This document shows, piece by piece, positions 43,203 through 52,306 of a stretch of DNA of 64,000 nt (positions are counted from its first letter, which is position 1; every line of letters starts with the position of its first letter). Under the pieces are notes generated by a model. That model searched no databases and was not told the origin of the DNA. It saw nothing but the letters and a program-made list of their open reading frames with translations. The translations under genes were made by a program, and so were the position numbers. Source of the stretch: Intestinibacillus massiliensis (GTDB taxonomy: Bacteria; Bacillota; Clostridia; Oscillospirales; Butyricicoccaceae). The stretch is from the NCBI GenBank assembly GCA_029267335.1, contig JAJUJC010000003.1, positions 1 through 64,000 on the forward strand, read 5' to 3'.

Positions 43203-45206
43203 TTAGCCGATGAGCTTGAGAACGCTCTGCGGCAGGTTGTTCGCCTGGGACAGCATTGCGGTAGAAGCCTGCGACAGGATGTTCGCGTTGGTGAACTTAG
43301 TCATTTCCTTCGCCATGTCGACGTCACGGATGACGCTCTCAGCGGAGGTCAGGTTCTCAGCGGAGGTATTCAGGTTCGCGATCTTGTGATCCAGACGGTT
43401 CTGAATAGCGCCGAGGTATGCACGCTGCGAGGAGACCTGATTGATCGCATTATCGACCGAGGTGATCGCCGCGGAAGCACTAGACTGTGTTGCAACAGAA
43501 GCGGAAGCTACGCCAAGGTAGTTGGCATCCATCTTGTCGATGTTGATGACCATCTCGTCGCCCTCGTTCGCGCCGACCTGGAAAGTCAGACCCGCACCGG
43601 CCTTGTTCTCAATGGTGAAGGAGGACTTAGCGCCGTCAGCACCAAAAATAGCATCAGACTTGTGGCCAGAGGAGGTCAGTGTACCAACAGTACCATTTGT
43701 GCCATTCGCGGAGAGACCGGTGAATGCGGTATGGTCGAAAGTAACTGCTGTGTCGGCACCACTCGTTGCCTTTGTTACGTCGTTAGTAATGTCCATGGTA
43801 AAGCTGGTACCGTCGCTTGCAGTAAACTTGACACCGCTCAAGGTCTTATCAGTTTCGGCAAGACCCTCTGCAGCCGTCGTATTCAGAGCTGTAAGCTGAT
43901 CATCAGACAGGACAACCGAATAAGTCTTTGTACCATTCGTAGCAGTCAGCTTTACGCCGGTAGTTCCGTCGGCAGCAGCAGTAATAGAGAGATCGCCGGC
44001 AGTAATGGATGCATCATCAGATGCTTTATAGTTGGAATACTTGATAGTAGTGCCGGTTGCACCTGCACCAGCAGCTGTAACAGTACCTGCTGCATCGGCG
44101 GTTGCGGCAGAGGTGTTCTGCGTGCTCACATCAGTTGTGGTAAGCTTATCAAAGCTGACCTTTACACCATTGGAGAACGTAACAGAATCCATGCCAGCTG
44201 CCAGCTTGACATCTTCTGCGCCGGTCATCTTCGCATACAGACCATAGGTTGCATCCTGTGCGTCAACGCCCTTGCTTGCAGACAGGCTCAGTGCGCTGGT
44301 AATCTGCGTAGCAAGCGAGGTCATGGTTGCATCACTGGTGGTGTCATAAGAGCTACCAGTGGTCAGCGTGAAGCTGAACGCCGGATCGGTCGAATCGGTG
44401 TTCTTGAAGTTGAGCGTCATTGCTGCGGGAGTACCCTTGACACCGGTCTCCAGGTCGCTCTGGCTCAGCGTAGCGCTAAAGGTCTGACCATTGTCGCCCT
44501 TGGCGGTAAAGGTCATATTCTTGTTATCGGTGTCATACTTTGCGGTAATGGTATAGTTGCCGTTCGCCATGGCAGACGCGCCCAGGTTATTGGTGACTGC
44601 ACCAACGGTAAAACCGGTGTTGCTGCTTGTCGCGGTGAACTCAGACTTTACGCCTGCAACTGCTGCACTCTCCTGCTTGACGCCGACGGAGAAAGCATAG
44701 CTGCCTGCAGAAACCTTGCCCAGATCGATCGACAGACCGGACTTCGCAAGAGCAACATTGTTCAGGCTTGCAGTGTTCTTGGCAAGAGAGCCATCGAGCA
44801 GATTCTTCTTGTTGAACGAGGTGTTCTTGGAGATGTCGTTCAGCTCGCTCTGCAGCTGAGAGAACTCATCCTGCAATGCAGCGCGGTCGATCTTGTTCTC
44901 GTTCGTATCGCTCGAGGACTGCACAGCCAGCTCGCGCATTCTCTGCAGGATCTGGGTGGATTCGGACAGAGAGCCTTCAGCGGTCTGTACGAGGGAGATA
45001 GCATCCTGAGAGTTGGTCGACGCCTTCTGCAGACCACGGATCTGCGCTCTCATTTTTTCAGAGATCGCCAGACCGGCAGCGTTGTCGGCAGCGGAGTTGA
45101 TCGCATAGCCCGAGGACAGCTTAGCAACCGAGCTTGCGATGCTCTTGCTGTTCTTGGTGTACTGCGTGTAGGTGTTCATCGCAGTCAGGTTAGTGTTGAT
45201 ACGCAT
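43203..45206 (-). CDS. fliC: Flagellin
   Basis: 667 residues, the filament subunit. The N-terminal D0/D1 region (1-145, MRINTNLTAMNTYTQY onward) and C-terminal D1/D0 region (about 565-667, ending QANNLPQSVLKLIG) are strongly conserved. Between them a 400-residue Thr/Ala/Ser/Gly-rich D2/D3-like region makes this a large flagellin. The helix LQRMRELAV at 87-95 is the known TLR5-recognition segment. A strong AAGGAGGA precedes the ATG. It is a monocistronic gene from a sigma-28 promoter with a leader of about 115 bases. Confidence 0.97.
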   Translation of the reverse strand: MRINTNLTAMNTYTQYTKNSKSIASSVAKLSSGYAINSAADNAAGLAISEKMRAQIRGLQKASTNSQDAISLVQTAEGSLSESTQILQRMRELAVQSSSDTNENKIDRAALQDEFSQLQSELNDISKNTSFNKKNLLDGSLAKNTASLNNVALAKSGLSIDLGKVSAGSYAFSVGVKQESAAVAGVKSEFTATSSNTGFTVGAVTNNLGASAMANGNYTITAKYDTDNKNMTFTAKGDNGQTFSATLSQSDLETGVKGTPAAMTLNFKNTDSTDPAFSFTLTTGSSYDTTSDATMTSLATQITSALSLSASKGVDAQDATYGLYAKMTGAEDVKLAAGMDSVTFSNGVKVSFDKLTTTDVSTQNTSAATADAAGTVTAAGAGATGTTIKYSNYKASDDASITAGDLSITAAADGTTGVKLTATNGTKTYSVVLSDDQLTALNTTAAEGLAETDKTLSGVKFTASDGTSFTMDITNDVTKATSGADTAVTFDHTAFTGLSANGTNGTVGTLTSSGHKSDAIFGADGAKSSFTIENKAGAGLTFQVGANEGDEMVINIDKMDANYLGVASASVATQSSASAAITSVDNAINQVSSQRAYLGAIQNRLDHKIANLNTSAENLTSAESVIRDVDMAKEMTKFTNANILSQASTAMLSQANNLPQSVLKLIG

Positions 45207-45279
45207 AAATTTTTCCTCCTTGATGGTCCCTGGACGGCATCCGTGCCACCCAGTTTCATAGATGATCGTAAATAGGCGG

Positions 45280-45315
45280 AAAACATGGTCGACGGTACCT
45301 TTCCGACCGTGTTTT
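45280..45315 (-). promoter_or_regulatory. Stem-loop in the flagellin 5' leader
   Basis: A 12-base stem on the minus strand, AAAACACGGTCG / CGACCATGTTTT, with one G-U. The loop GAAAGGTACCGT places a GGA at the stem-loop junction. A second GGA-containing site is the Shine-Dalgarno AGGAGGA before fliC. The pair resembles CsrA-controlled flagellin leaders. Confidence 0.45.
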
Positions 45316-45329
45316 TCCTCACGCTCTCA

Positions 45330-45356
45330 ATATCGACAGTTGCAGGAAAAACTTAA
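45330..45356 (-). promoter_or_regulatory. Sigma-28 (SigD/FliA) promoter of fliC
   Basis: On the minus strand TTAA (45353-45356), 15-base spacer, GTCGATAT (45330-45337). Same CTTAAG context and spacing as the fliD promoter. Confidence 0.85.
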
Positions 45357-46412
45357 GCGCGATTTTAAAAATAATAAAATTTTTCTGAAGCGTTGTAAAA
45401 TCCCACGGCTGGTCACCACCATAAACGGTACAAAAACAGAGGAAGATGAACTGCAATGATGCTCCGAGGGCAATGCGAAAGCATGCAAGCTCATATTCTG
45501 CGACAAAACACAGATTCTTCTTGATGATACTGATTGCTTGCGAATTTATATTCATACCTGGAAGCTGTACTTTCACAACAAAGGCATCTCGTGAGCGATT
45601 GAAAATCAATCCGTTCTGCGCATACATAGAACTTTGAAAATTATGTTCTGCTATTACACAATATTTTCCTGTCGATTTATCCTATTTGTGTGACTTGTGA
45701 TGCTTGACAATGCCACATAAACTCTGATATGATAATTAAACAGAGAAAATAACATATTTTATACTAAAAAACAATAAAATTGCTAGAAATGGTGTGAGTT
45801 TTAGATATTTTCGTGCAAAATTGCACGCGAGCGCATATGACAAAATTTGTGTAAAACGCATGTACATTTACGATAATAATGCGCTTAAAAAAACGAGAAA
45901 GTAGTGAAAAACGACAGATTGAGAGAGGGCATTCTAGCTTCATTATCGTGGCACGCAAAACATACAAGCATAATACATAAAAGATGAGGCGGTTTCACTG
46001 GTAAAACAATGAAAAGTGATAATAAATGTTTAAAATATTATCATAATATCCAAAAAAGAATAAGTTTTTTCACATTCTCTATAAAAATAAAGTGAAAATG
46101 TAAAATACAGAAAAAATGGTGAAATATAACTGGATATAAGTGCGAAAATGTTGTAATATAAACATATCTTTTGCTTTGCGGAGACTTCATGGAAACAATA
46201 ATACGCGTTTAACATGTCAAAATAGTGCAGACGTTGTGAATATCAATAGAGACTGTGGTGATCGAGGATACACACAAGCGCGACTGATGTCTATCAGATA
46301 CAGAGCATACATGAGTTATCATACGCCATCGTGCATGGACTTACATTACCAGTCCCTTTGCAAAAACGGAGATATCATAAAAATAATGTGACAGCAAAAG
46401 CGGGGAGAATAA
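45357..46412. other. AT-rich gene-free tract between fliC and fliF
   Basis: About 1.06 kb of sequence much richer in A and T than the rest of the window. Open frames on both strands exist (for example 45319-45627 minus and 46140-46391 plus), but they lack ribosome binding sites and have unprotein-like composition. It holds a good promoter-like element at 45704-45733 and an inverted repeat GATAATA / TATTATC near 46018-46042. The promoter of the fliF operon must lie here or close to 46130-46160 (TGGATA, 17 bases, TAATAT is a weak candidate). No riboswitch core recognised. Confidence 0.6.
45704..45733 (+). promoter_or_regulatory. Promoter-like element in the AT-rich tract
   Basis: TTGACA (45704-45709), 18-base spacer, TATGAT (45728-45733), reading towards fliF but about 680 bases from its start. 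In AT-rich DNA chance matches are common, though an exact TTGACA is less so. Confidence 0.4.
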
Positions 46413-48026
46413 GTGGGGGAACAAATTAAAAATATCGGGATAAATGTCACCGAATGGCTGAAAAAGCTCGAAAAACGTCAGAAAATCATTCTGGCGGCGG
46501 TGATCGTTCTTGTGGTGCTGATCGGGGTGGTCGGTGCCGCACTTCTGAACCACGTTACATATACCACGCTCTATGCGGGGATGGACAGTGAACAAGCAGG
46601 TACCGTGCTTGATACCCTGAAGGAAATGGGCGTTCCGACCAAGACGCAGGGCGAGGACACCATTCTGGTACCGGAAAAGCAGGCGGATCAGATTCGGATG
46701 GAACTTGCGGCAAAGGGGTTTCCGGAGACCGGACTGAAATACGACCTGTTCTCCAATTCCTCGAGTTTTGGTTCGACCGATTTGGAGCGGCAGACGTATT
46801 TGCAGTATCAGCTACAGGAAAATCTGCGCAAGACCATTTCGCGCATGGACAAGGTCAAGGACTGTGTCGTGCTGGTCAATCTGCCGTCGACTTCTTCCTT
46901 TGTCGTATCCAAGGAGACCATGCCGGCAAGCGCGGCGGTCATGTTGGAACTTGAACCGAACGCCAAGCTGAGCAGCGACGAAGCGCGTTCGATCGGGGAG
47001 CTGCTGACCAAGAGCGTGCCGAAGCTGACACTCGAAAATGTGTCGATCACCGACTCGACGATGAAGTCGTATTCGCTCACGGGAGACGACACGACGACCG
47101 GCGCAGCCTCTCAGGAGCAGCAGGACATGACCGAACAGATGAAAAATGTGCTGTCCGAACAGGTCATGCGCGTGCTCAAGCCCGCGATCGGAGACGGTAA
47201 TATCGCGGTATCGGTCAACCTCAATCTGGACTTTGACAAGAATACAGTGGAATCGGTCGCGTTTGCGCCGCCGATCGAGGGCGAGGCCGACGGTATGCGC
47301 CGCAGTTCGGAAAAGATCTATCAGGCGGTGCGCGACGGCAAGGCGACTGGCGGCGCTGCGGGCACGCAGAGCAACGGCGCAGGCACCACAGACTATGTAT
47401 ATAACGGTCTTGCACCCGACCAGTACAGCGAAGATTACACTGAGAAATATAATTATGAGCTCAATGAAGTGCGGACAAAAATTGATAAGGCACAGGGTTC
47501 GGTCAAGGATCTCTCGGTATCGGTCGTGGTGAACAGTACCGTCAAGGGCATCAACAATTATCAGGACGCGATCAAAAATCTGGTCGCCAACGCGATCGGC
47601 GTTGCACCGAAATACATCACGGTCGAGATCATGCCGTTCGTACAAACTGCCGCGGGCGGAACCTTTGCGGATCTTGCGGCGCAGAATCAGGAAAATCTGA
47701 AAACGCTCAGCCGAAACAGTCTGATCAAGACAGTCTGCATCGTGCTGGGACTACTGTTGGGATTGTTTATGGTTTTAAATTTCTTCCGCAAAAAGCGCGA
47801 GCCGGAGGAAGCAGACGATATGGTCGAGGCGGGGGCGGAGACCGGCGGCTTGCTTGATCTGACAGCGGGCGAGGGAATCGAAGGCGGCTTGTCCGAAGCT
47901 GGGGACGGACAACTGCTGCAAGATATGTTGGCGCAGCCGACCGGTGATTCGGCGCGTGTAGAGGAGCTGATGGAAAGCTATCCAGAGGTCGCAGTTCAGA
48001 TCATTCGGAGCTGGCTGACCGAGTAA
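46413..48026 (+). CDS. fliF: Flagellar M-ring protein FliF
   Basis: 537 residues. Forms the MS ring in the membrane. Two membrane helices: about 25-45 and about 437-456. Between them lie the ring-building motifs with TTLYAGMDSEQAGTVLDTLKEMGV and the YccC/FliF core, plus a Ser/Thr/Gly-rich insertion (about 300-340). The C-terminal acidic tail ends in a helix with VAVQIIRSWL, the FliG-binding segment. GTG start behind GGGGAG. First gene of the long fla operon. Confidence 0.96.
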   Translation: MGEQIKNIGINVTEWLKKLEKRQKIILAAVIVLVVLIGVVGAALLNHVTYTTLYAGMDSEQAGTVLDTLKEMGVPTKTQGEDTILVPEKQADQIRMELAAKGFPETGLKYDLFSNSSSFGSTDLERQTYLQYQLQENLRKTISRMDKVKDCVVLVNLPSTSSFVVSKETMPASAAVMLELEPNAKLSSDEARSIGELLTKSVPKLTLENVSITDSTMKSYSLTGDDTTTGAASQEQQDMTEQMKNVLSEQVMRVLKPAIGDGNIAVSVNLNLDFDKNTVESVAFAPPIEGEADGMRRSSEKIYQAVRDGKATGGAAGTQSNGAGTTDYVYNGLAPDQYSEDYTEKYNYELNEVRTKIDKAQGSVKDLSVSVVVNSTVKGINNYQDAIKNLVANAIGVAPKYITVEIMPFVQTAAGGTFADLAAQNQENLKTLSRNSLIKTVCIVLGLLLGLFMVLNFFRKKREPEEADDMVEAGAETGGLLDLTAGEGIEGGLSEAGDGQLLQDMLAQPTGDSARVEELMESYPEVAVQIIRSWLTE

Positions 48027-48062
48027 GAGCGGGCATAACGGACAACCGGGGAGACAAATCAA

Positions 48063-49067
48063 ATGGGGAGCAAACTTTCACAACGCGAAAAGGCGGCGAT
48101 CCTGATGATCGGCGTCGGCAAAAATCATGCGGCAAAAATCTACAAGCACTTGAGTGAGGACGAGATTGCAACGCTGACACTTGCGATCACCACGACAAAG
48201 CGTGTGTCGCAGGAGGAAAAGGATGCGGTCATGTCCGAGTTCTATGAGACCTGCGTCGCACAAAAATTCATTTCGGAGGGCGGACTGGAGTACGCGCGCA
48301 GCGTGCTCAACAAGGCGCTGGGAGAAGACAAGGCAGATGCGCTCATCAATCGCCTGACGGAGACCTTGCAGGTACGGCCGTTCGAGTTCGTGCGCAAGGC
48401 GGATTCGGGGCAGATCGTACACCTGCTGGCAAACGAAAACCCGCAGACGATCGCACTCGTGCTATCCTATCTCGACCCCAAAAAGGCTGCGCATGTGCTT
48501 GGAGAGCTGGGCAGCGAGATGCAGGTAGAGGTCGTCACGCGTATGGCAAACATGGAGAGCGTGTACCCCGAATACATCAAGGAAACCGAGATGATTTTCG
48601 AGCAGCGTCTGGCAAAAATGGGGACCACCGATCAGGCGACGGTGGGCGGACTCGACGCTGTGGTGCAGCTCATCAACTGCGTGGACCGCGGCACGGAAAA
48701 GTACATACTGGAAAGCTTGGATCTGCTCGACAGCGAACTGGCGGAAGAGATCCGCAAGAACATGTTCGTGTTCGAGGACATCATCAACCTGTCCAATCAG
48801 GCGATGCAGCGCGTGCTCAAGGAGGTCGAACAGACCGACCTTACCGTTGCGCTTAAGGGTGCAAATGAAGAGATGAAGCAGTTCATTATGAACAACCTGA
48901 GTAAGCGTCAACAGGAGATGATTCAGGACGATATGGAGGTCATGGGTCCGCTGCGTATGCGCGACGTCGAAGCGGCACAGCAGAAGATGGTCAATGCTGT
49001 GCGTATGCTTGAGGAAAGCGGCGAGATCATTGTATCCAGAGGTGAAGATAATGACATCGTCTTTTAG
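48063..49067 (+). CDS. fliG: Flagellar motor switch protein FliG
   Basis: 334 residues. Switch protein between the MS ring and the C ring, and the torque partner of MotA. KAAILMIGVGKNHAAKIYKHLSEDEI opens the N-terminal domain; middle-domain EHPQTIA-type motif appears as NENPQTIALVLSYLDP; the C-terminal domain has MFVFEDIINL and the charged torque helix region. Overlaps fliH by 17 bases. Confidence 0.96.
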   Translation: MGSKLSQREKAAILMIGVGKNHAAKIYKHLSEDEIATLTLAITTTKRVSQEEKDAVMSEFYETCVAQKFISEGGLEYARSVLNKALGEDKADALINRLTETLQVRPFEFVRKADSGQIVHLLANENPQTIALVLSYLDPKKAAHVLGELGSEMQVEVVTRMANMESVYPEYIKETEMIFEQRLAKMGTTDQATVGGLDAVVQLINCVDRGTEKYILESLDLLDSELAEEIRKNMFVFEDIINLSNQAMQRVLKEVEQTDLTVALKGANEEMKQFIMNNLSKRQQEMIQDDMEVMGPLRMRDVEAAQQKMVNAVRMLEESGEIIVSRGEDNDIVF

Positions 49068-49830
49068 GATCGAACGGCAGTATGTAACCTTTGCGTCCGG
49101 AGAAGTACCGAGGACCGCCATCGAGCCTACCGTCACGGACGCGCTGTACGAAGCGCAGCTTGAGGCGATTCGTGCGCGGGCACAGCAGACGCTGGAAGAG
49201 GCACGCGAGCACGCGTGCCGGATCACGGAAGATGCGCGTATGGAAGCTGCCGAAATTCTGGAGGATGCGCGCGCACAAGCGGCGCAGATCATGCAGGACG
49301 CACATCGGCAGGCACAGGTCGAGTGCTGTACCGCGCGTGAGCAGGGTTACGCCGAAGGCAGCGCACAGGCACAGGAAGAGGCGGAACAGCGGCATTGCGC
49401 CGAAGCGCGTCTGTTTTCCGAGCTACTGGAACGCCTGCGGCGGGAATACCGTGAAATGGCGGACTCGATGGAGGACGATATGATCGGTCTGGTTGTCGAG
49501 ATCGCGCGGAAAGTGCTGTTTTTGCACCTTGACCGCGATGAAGCCGTGCTACAAACGCTCGTACGCGAAACGATCGCACAGATCAAGGATGCCGATACGG
49601 TCGAAGTTCATTTGAGCACGCAGGACTGCAAGCGGTATTTTGGGGATGCGCGCAGCCGTGAACTGCTGCAAAGCGACAAAACAGCGGTCGAATTTGTCGA
49701 GGAAAGCACTTTTTCGCACGGTGATTGTGTGATCGAGACCGCCGATACCGTCATCGACTGCGGCGTGACGCGGCAGCTCGATGCGATCGACCGGTGCTTC
49801 ACGGAAGAACGGGACGGCGATGCCACATGA
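49051..49830 (+). CDS. fliH: Flagellar assembly protein FliH
   Basis: 259 residues. Binds and restrains the FliI ATPase at the export gate. A long helical/coiled-coil stretch rich in Ala/Glu/Gln/Arg (about 40-130, with A-x3-A-x3 repeats) is followed by the C-terminal globular FliI-binding region (VVEIARKVLFLHLDRDE, VEFVEESTFSHGDCVIET). The ATG at 49051 follows AGAGGTGAA inside the fliG end; it ends in an ATGA overlap with fliI. Confidence 0.9.
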   Translation: MTSSFRIERQYVTFASGEVPRTAIEPTVTDALYEAQLEAIRARAQQTLEEAREHACRITEDARMEAAEILEDARAQAAQIMQDAHRQAQVECCTAREQGYAEGSAQAQEEAEQRHCAEARLFSELLERLRREYREMADSMEDDMIGLVVEIARKVLFLHLDRDEAVLQTLVRETIAQIKDADTVEVHLSTQDCKRYFGDARSRELLQSDKTAVEFVEESTFSHGDCVIETADTVIDCGVTRQLDAIDRCFTEERDGDAT

Positions 49831-51137
49831 CTAGGTTTGAGCGGTATTACGGGCGCTTGCGTGCGCTCGATCCGGTCGAACGCAGCGGCAAGGTCATGAA
49901 GGTCGTCGGTCTGACGGTGGAATCCAACGGACCGAGCGTCAATATGGGCGACATCTGCCGCGTATTTTCCTCGGATGGACAGCATTGGGTCGAAGCCGAG
50001 GTCGTCGGCTTTCGTGATCGCCGCGTGCTGCTCATGCCGTTTGCCGAAATGACCGGCATCGGCTTCGGCAGCCGCGTCGTCTCGACAGGGGAATCGATGC
50101 GTGTCGCGGTCTCGGATGCACTGATCGGGCGTGTCTTAGATGCGTTGGGACGACCGATGGACGATGGCGAACCGATTCCTTGCGGCGAGGCGTATCCGGT
50201 CGATAACGCGCCGCCGAATCCGCTGTCCCGCACTCGCATACGGGATGAATTTCCGCTCGGTGTGCGTGCGATCGACGGTCTGATCACAGTCGGTCAGGGA
50301 CAGCGCTTGGGCATTTTCGCCGGCAGCGGCGTCGGCAAAAGTACCCTGCTCGGCATGATCGCGCGAAATGCCGTCGCGGATGTCAACGTCATCGTGCTCG
50401 TTGGAGAACGCGGACGTGAGGTCAAGGACTTTATCGAGAAGGATCTGGGGCCCGAGGGTCTGAAGAAATCTGTGCTGCTTGTGGCAACGTCGGATCAGCC
50501 CGCGCTGCTGCGCCTGAAGGCTGCAATGATCGGGACAAGCATTGCAGAGTATTTTCGCGACAAGGGATATAATGTCCTGCTGCTCATGGATTCCCTGACC
50601 CGTTTTGCCATGGCGCAGCGCGAGATCGGCATGGCGGTCGGTGAACCGCCCATTGCGCGCGGGTTTCCGCCGTCGGTCTATTCCTTGTTGCCGCGCTTGC
50701 TCGAACGCACGGGCACGTCGGAAAAAGGCTCGATCACCGGACTCTATACCGTGCTCGTCGAGGGCGACGATATGAACGAGCCGATTTCGGATACCGTGCG
50801 CGGCATTTTGGACGGACATATCGTGCTGTCGCGTGAGCTGGCACACGCCAACCACTATCCGGCAATCGACGTGCTGCAAAGCATCAGCCGTACGATGCAC
50901 GACATTGTCCCCGAAGAGCATTATAAACAAGCAGGCATTCTGAAAAACAATATGGCAACTTACAAAAAGGCGCGCGACCTCATCAATATCGGCGCGTACA
51001 AGACCGGCTCGAATGCGCAGATCGACCAGGCGATCCGGCTGAATCCTGCGATCGAAGCATTTTTGCAGCAGGGCGTCACCGAAGCGCCCGCATTTGATGA
51101 TACCATCGCTGCGCTCATGAAGATTGGCGGGGCGTAA
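49827..51137 (+). CDS. fliI: Flagellum-specific ATPase FliI
   Basis: 436 residues. Hexameric ATPase of the flagellar type III export system. Walker A AGSGVGKST (about 165-173), Walker B VLLLMDSLTRFA, and the family block YSLLPRLLERTG. Starts in the fliH stop (ATGA), so production of the two is matched. Confidence 0.97.
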   Translation: MTRFERYYGRLRALDPVERSGKVMKVVGLTVESNGPSVNMGDICRVFSSDGQHWVEAEVVGFRDRRVLLMPFAEMTGIGFGSRVVSTGESMRVAVSDALIGRVLDALGRPMDDGEPIPCGEAYPVDNAPPNPLSRTRIRDEFPLGVRAIDGLITVGQGQRLGIFAGSGVGKSTLLGMIARNAVADVNVIVLVGERGREVKDFIEKDLGPEGLKKSVLLVATSDQPALLRLKAAMIGTSIAEYFRDKGYNVLLLMDSLTRFAMAQREIGMAVGEPPIARGFPPSVYSLLPRLLERTGTSEKGSITGLYTVLVEGDDMNEPISDTVRGILDGHIVLSRELAHANHYPAIDVLQSISRTMHDIVPEEHYKQAGILKNNMATYKKARDLINIGAYKTGSNAQIDQAIRLNPAIEAFLQQGVTEAPAFDDTIAALMKIGGA

Positions 51138-51140
51138 CCC

Positions 51141-51587
51141 ATGAAAAGATTTGAATTTCCTCTTCGTGCGCTTTATGAAGTGAAAACCACGCAAAAAGAG
51201 GAAAAACAAGGCGAATATCTGACAGCAAAGGCGATTCAAGAGCAATTCGCCGCGCGCAAAGAAGAATTGACGGGCATTCTCGCCACAGAGCGGCAGCGAT
51301 GCACCGAACGCATGCAACAGGGCGTCACGACGCGCGAACTACAGGTGTACAGTGCGTTTCTGGAGGAGCAGCAAAAGCAGCTCGAATACGCGTGCGCGGA
51401 GCTGTCCCGCGCACAGCAGGTGACAGAACTGCGGCGCGGAGAGTTGGTCTCGTTACATAAGGAACTGAAAATGCTCGATAAGCTGCGGGATGAACAGTAT
51501 CGCGCGTATCTCGTCGAGGTCAACAAAAAAGAAGCCAGTGCGATCGAAGATGTGCTAGCGTTCGATCTGCTCAAAGCAGGAACATAA
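51141..51587 (+). CDS. fliJ: Flagellar export protein FliJ
   Basis: 148 residues, almost entirely coiled coil. Starts with the FliJ-like KRFEFPLRALYEVKTTQKEE, followed by long Glu/Gln/Leu heptads and a C-terminal DEQYRAYLVEVNKKEASAIED. Central stalk between FliI and FlhA. Three bases after fliI. Confidence 0.9.
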   Translation: MKRFEFPLRALYEVKTTQKEEKQGEYLTAKAIQEQFAARKEELTGILATERQRCTERMQQGVTTRELQVYSAFLEEQQKQLEYACAELSRAQQVTELRRGELVSLHKELKMLDKLRDEQYRAYLVEVNKKEASAIEDVLAFDLLKAGT

Positions 51588-51612
51588 GTAAGCGGGAAAA
51601 TGGGGTGAAACA

Positions 51613-52293
51613 ATGGCAATCGGCGCGTCAAAGGAACGCCGGCGGGACAAACAGGACAGTGACCCGCGCAAAGAGTTTGAAGAGAATATGAGCCCGCGGA
51701 AGGATGATCCCATCCCGCGCGCTAAGAAAAAAAAAGAGCGCAAAAAACACAAAAAAGGAAAGCTTCTGCTCATCCTGATCGCATTGCTTGTGCTTGCGGG
51801 TGCGTTTCTGGTAGCGGTGCGCTTCGGTGTGCTCGAGAAGTTCGGCATTCCCGTGCCGCCTGCGCTGCGCGCTGTGACCGGAACGGCACAGACCGACACC
51901 GTACAAACCGACACGGCACAGACCGACCCGACCCAGACGACCGATACACAGGGCGATATAGCGATGCCGGAAACGACCGTGCAGCCCGAAGCGCCGACGG
52001 TTCAGAACGGAACGAACACCCAGACGGTCGAAAGTCCGGCAACCGATCCTGCGGGCACGTTTCAGGAGATGCGCGCCTCGCTGTCGGAGGAGAAGCTGAC
52101 CGAACTCAGAAAGGTCGGTACGATCTACTCCAAGATGGACCCGACTGCAGCGGCGGACATCATGGTGGAGATCTATCAGCCAATGGAACTCGCAACGATC
52201 ATTTATTACATGCAGCCCGCGGCCGCTGCCGCACTGCTCGCAAAGATGGACAGTGCGCAGGCAGCCCGTATCACACAGATTTTAATGACGTAA
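51613..52293 (+). CDS. MotE/YlxF-like flagellar protein
   Basis: 226 residues: a strongly basic cytoplasmic N-terminus (about 20-48, runs of Lys/Arg), one membrane helix (about 50-70), a Thr/Gln/Asp-rich linker with repeated TDT-QTD units (about 90-115), and a C-terminal MgtE_N-like domain (about 145-226, VGTIYSKMDPTAAADIMVEI...MDSAQAARI). The place between fliJ and fliK is that of ylxF in Bacillus; MotE proteins support motor or export chaperone roles in other bacteria. Confidence 0.82.
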   Translation: MAIGASKERRRDKQDSDPRKEFEENMSPRKDDPIPRAKKKKERKKHKKGKLLLILIALLVLAGAFLVAVRFGVLEKFGIPVPPALRAVTGTAQTDTVQTDTAQTDPTQTTDTQGDIAMPETTVQPEAPTVQNGTNTQTVESPATDPAGTFQEMRASLSEEKLTELRKVGTIYSKMDPTAAADIMVEIYQPMELATIIYYMQPAAAAALLAKMDSAQAARITQILMT

Positions 52294-52306
52294 AGGGGGA
52301 AGCAGC

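Noticed and set aside
45319-45627. Open frame on the minus strand upstream of the flagellin promoter
   Set aside because: No ribosome binding site, AT-driven composition, overlaps the fliC promoter, and no family resemblance.
46140-46391. 83-codon open frame just before fliF
   Set aside because: Cys/Tyr/Asn-rich sequence without pattern, no binding site; fits chance in AT-rich DNA.
46130-46412. Possible c-di-GMP riboswitch before the fliF operon
   Set aside because: I looked for the GEMM-I core and for class II features and found neither.
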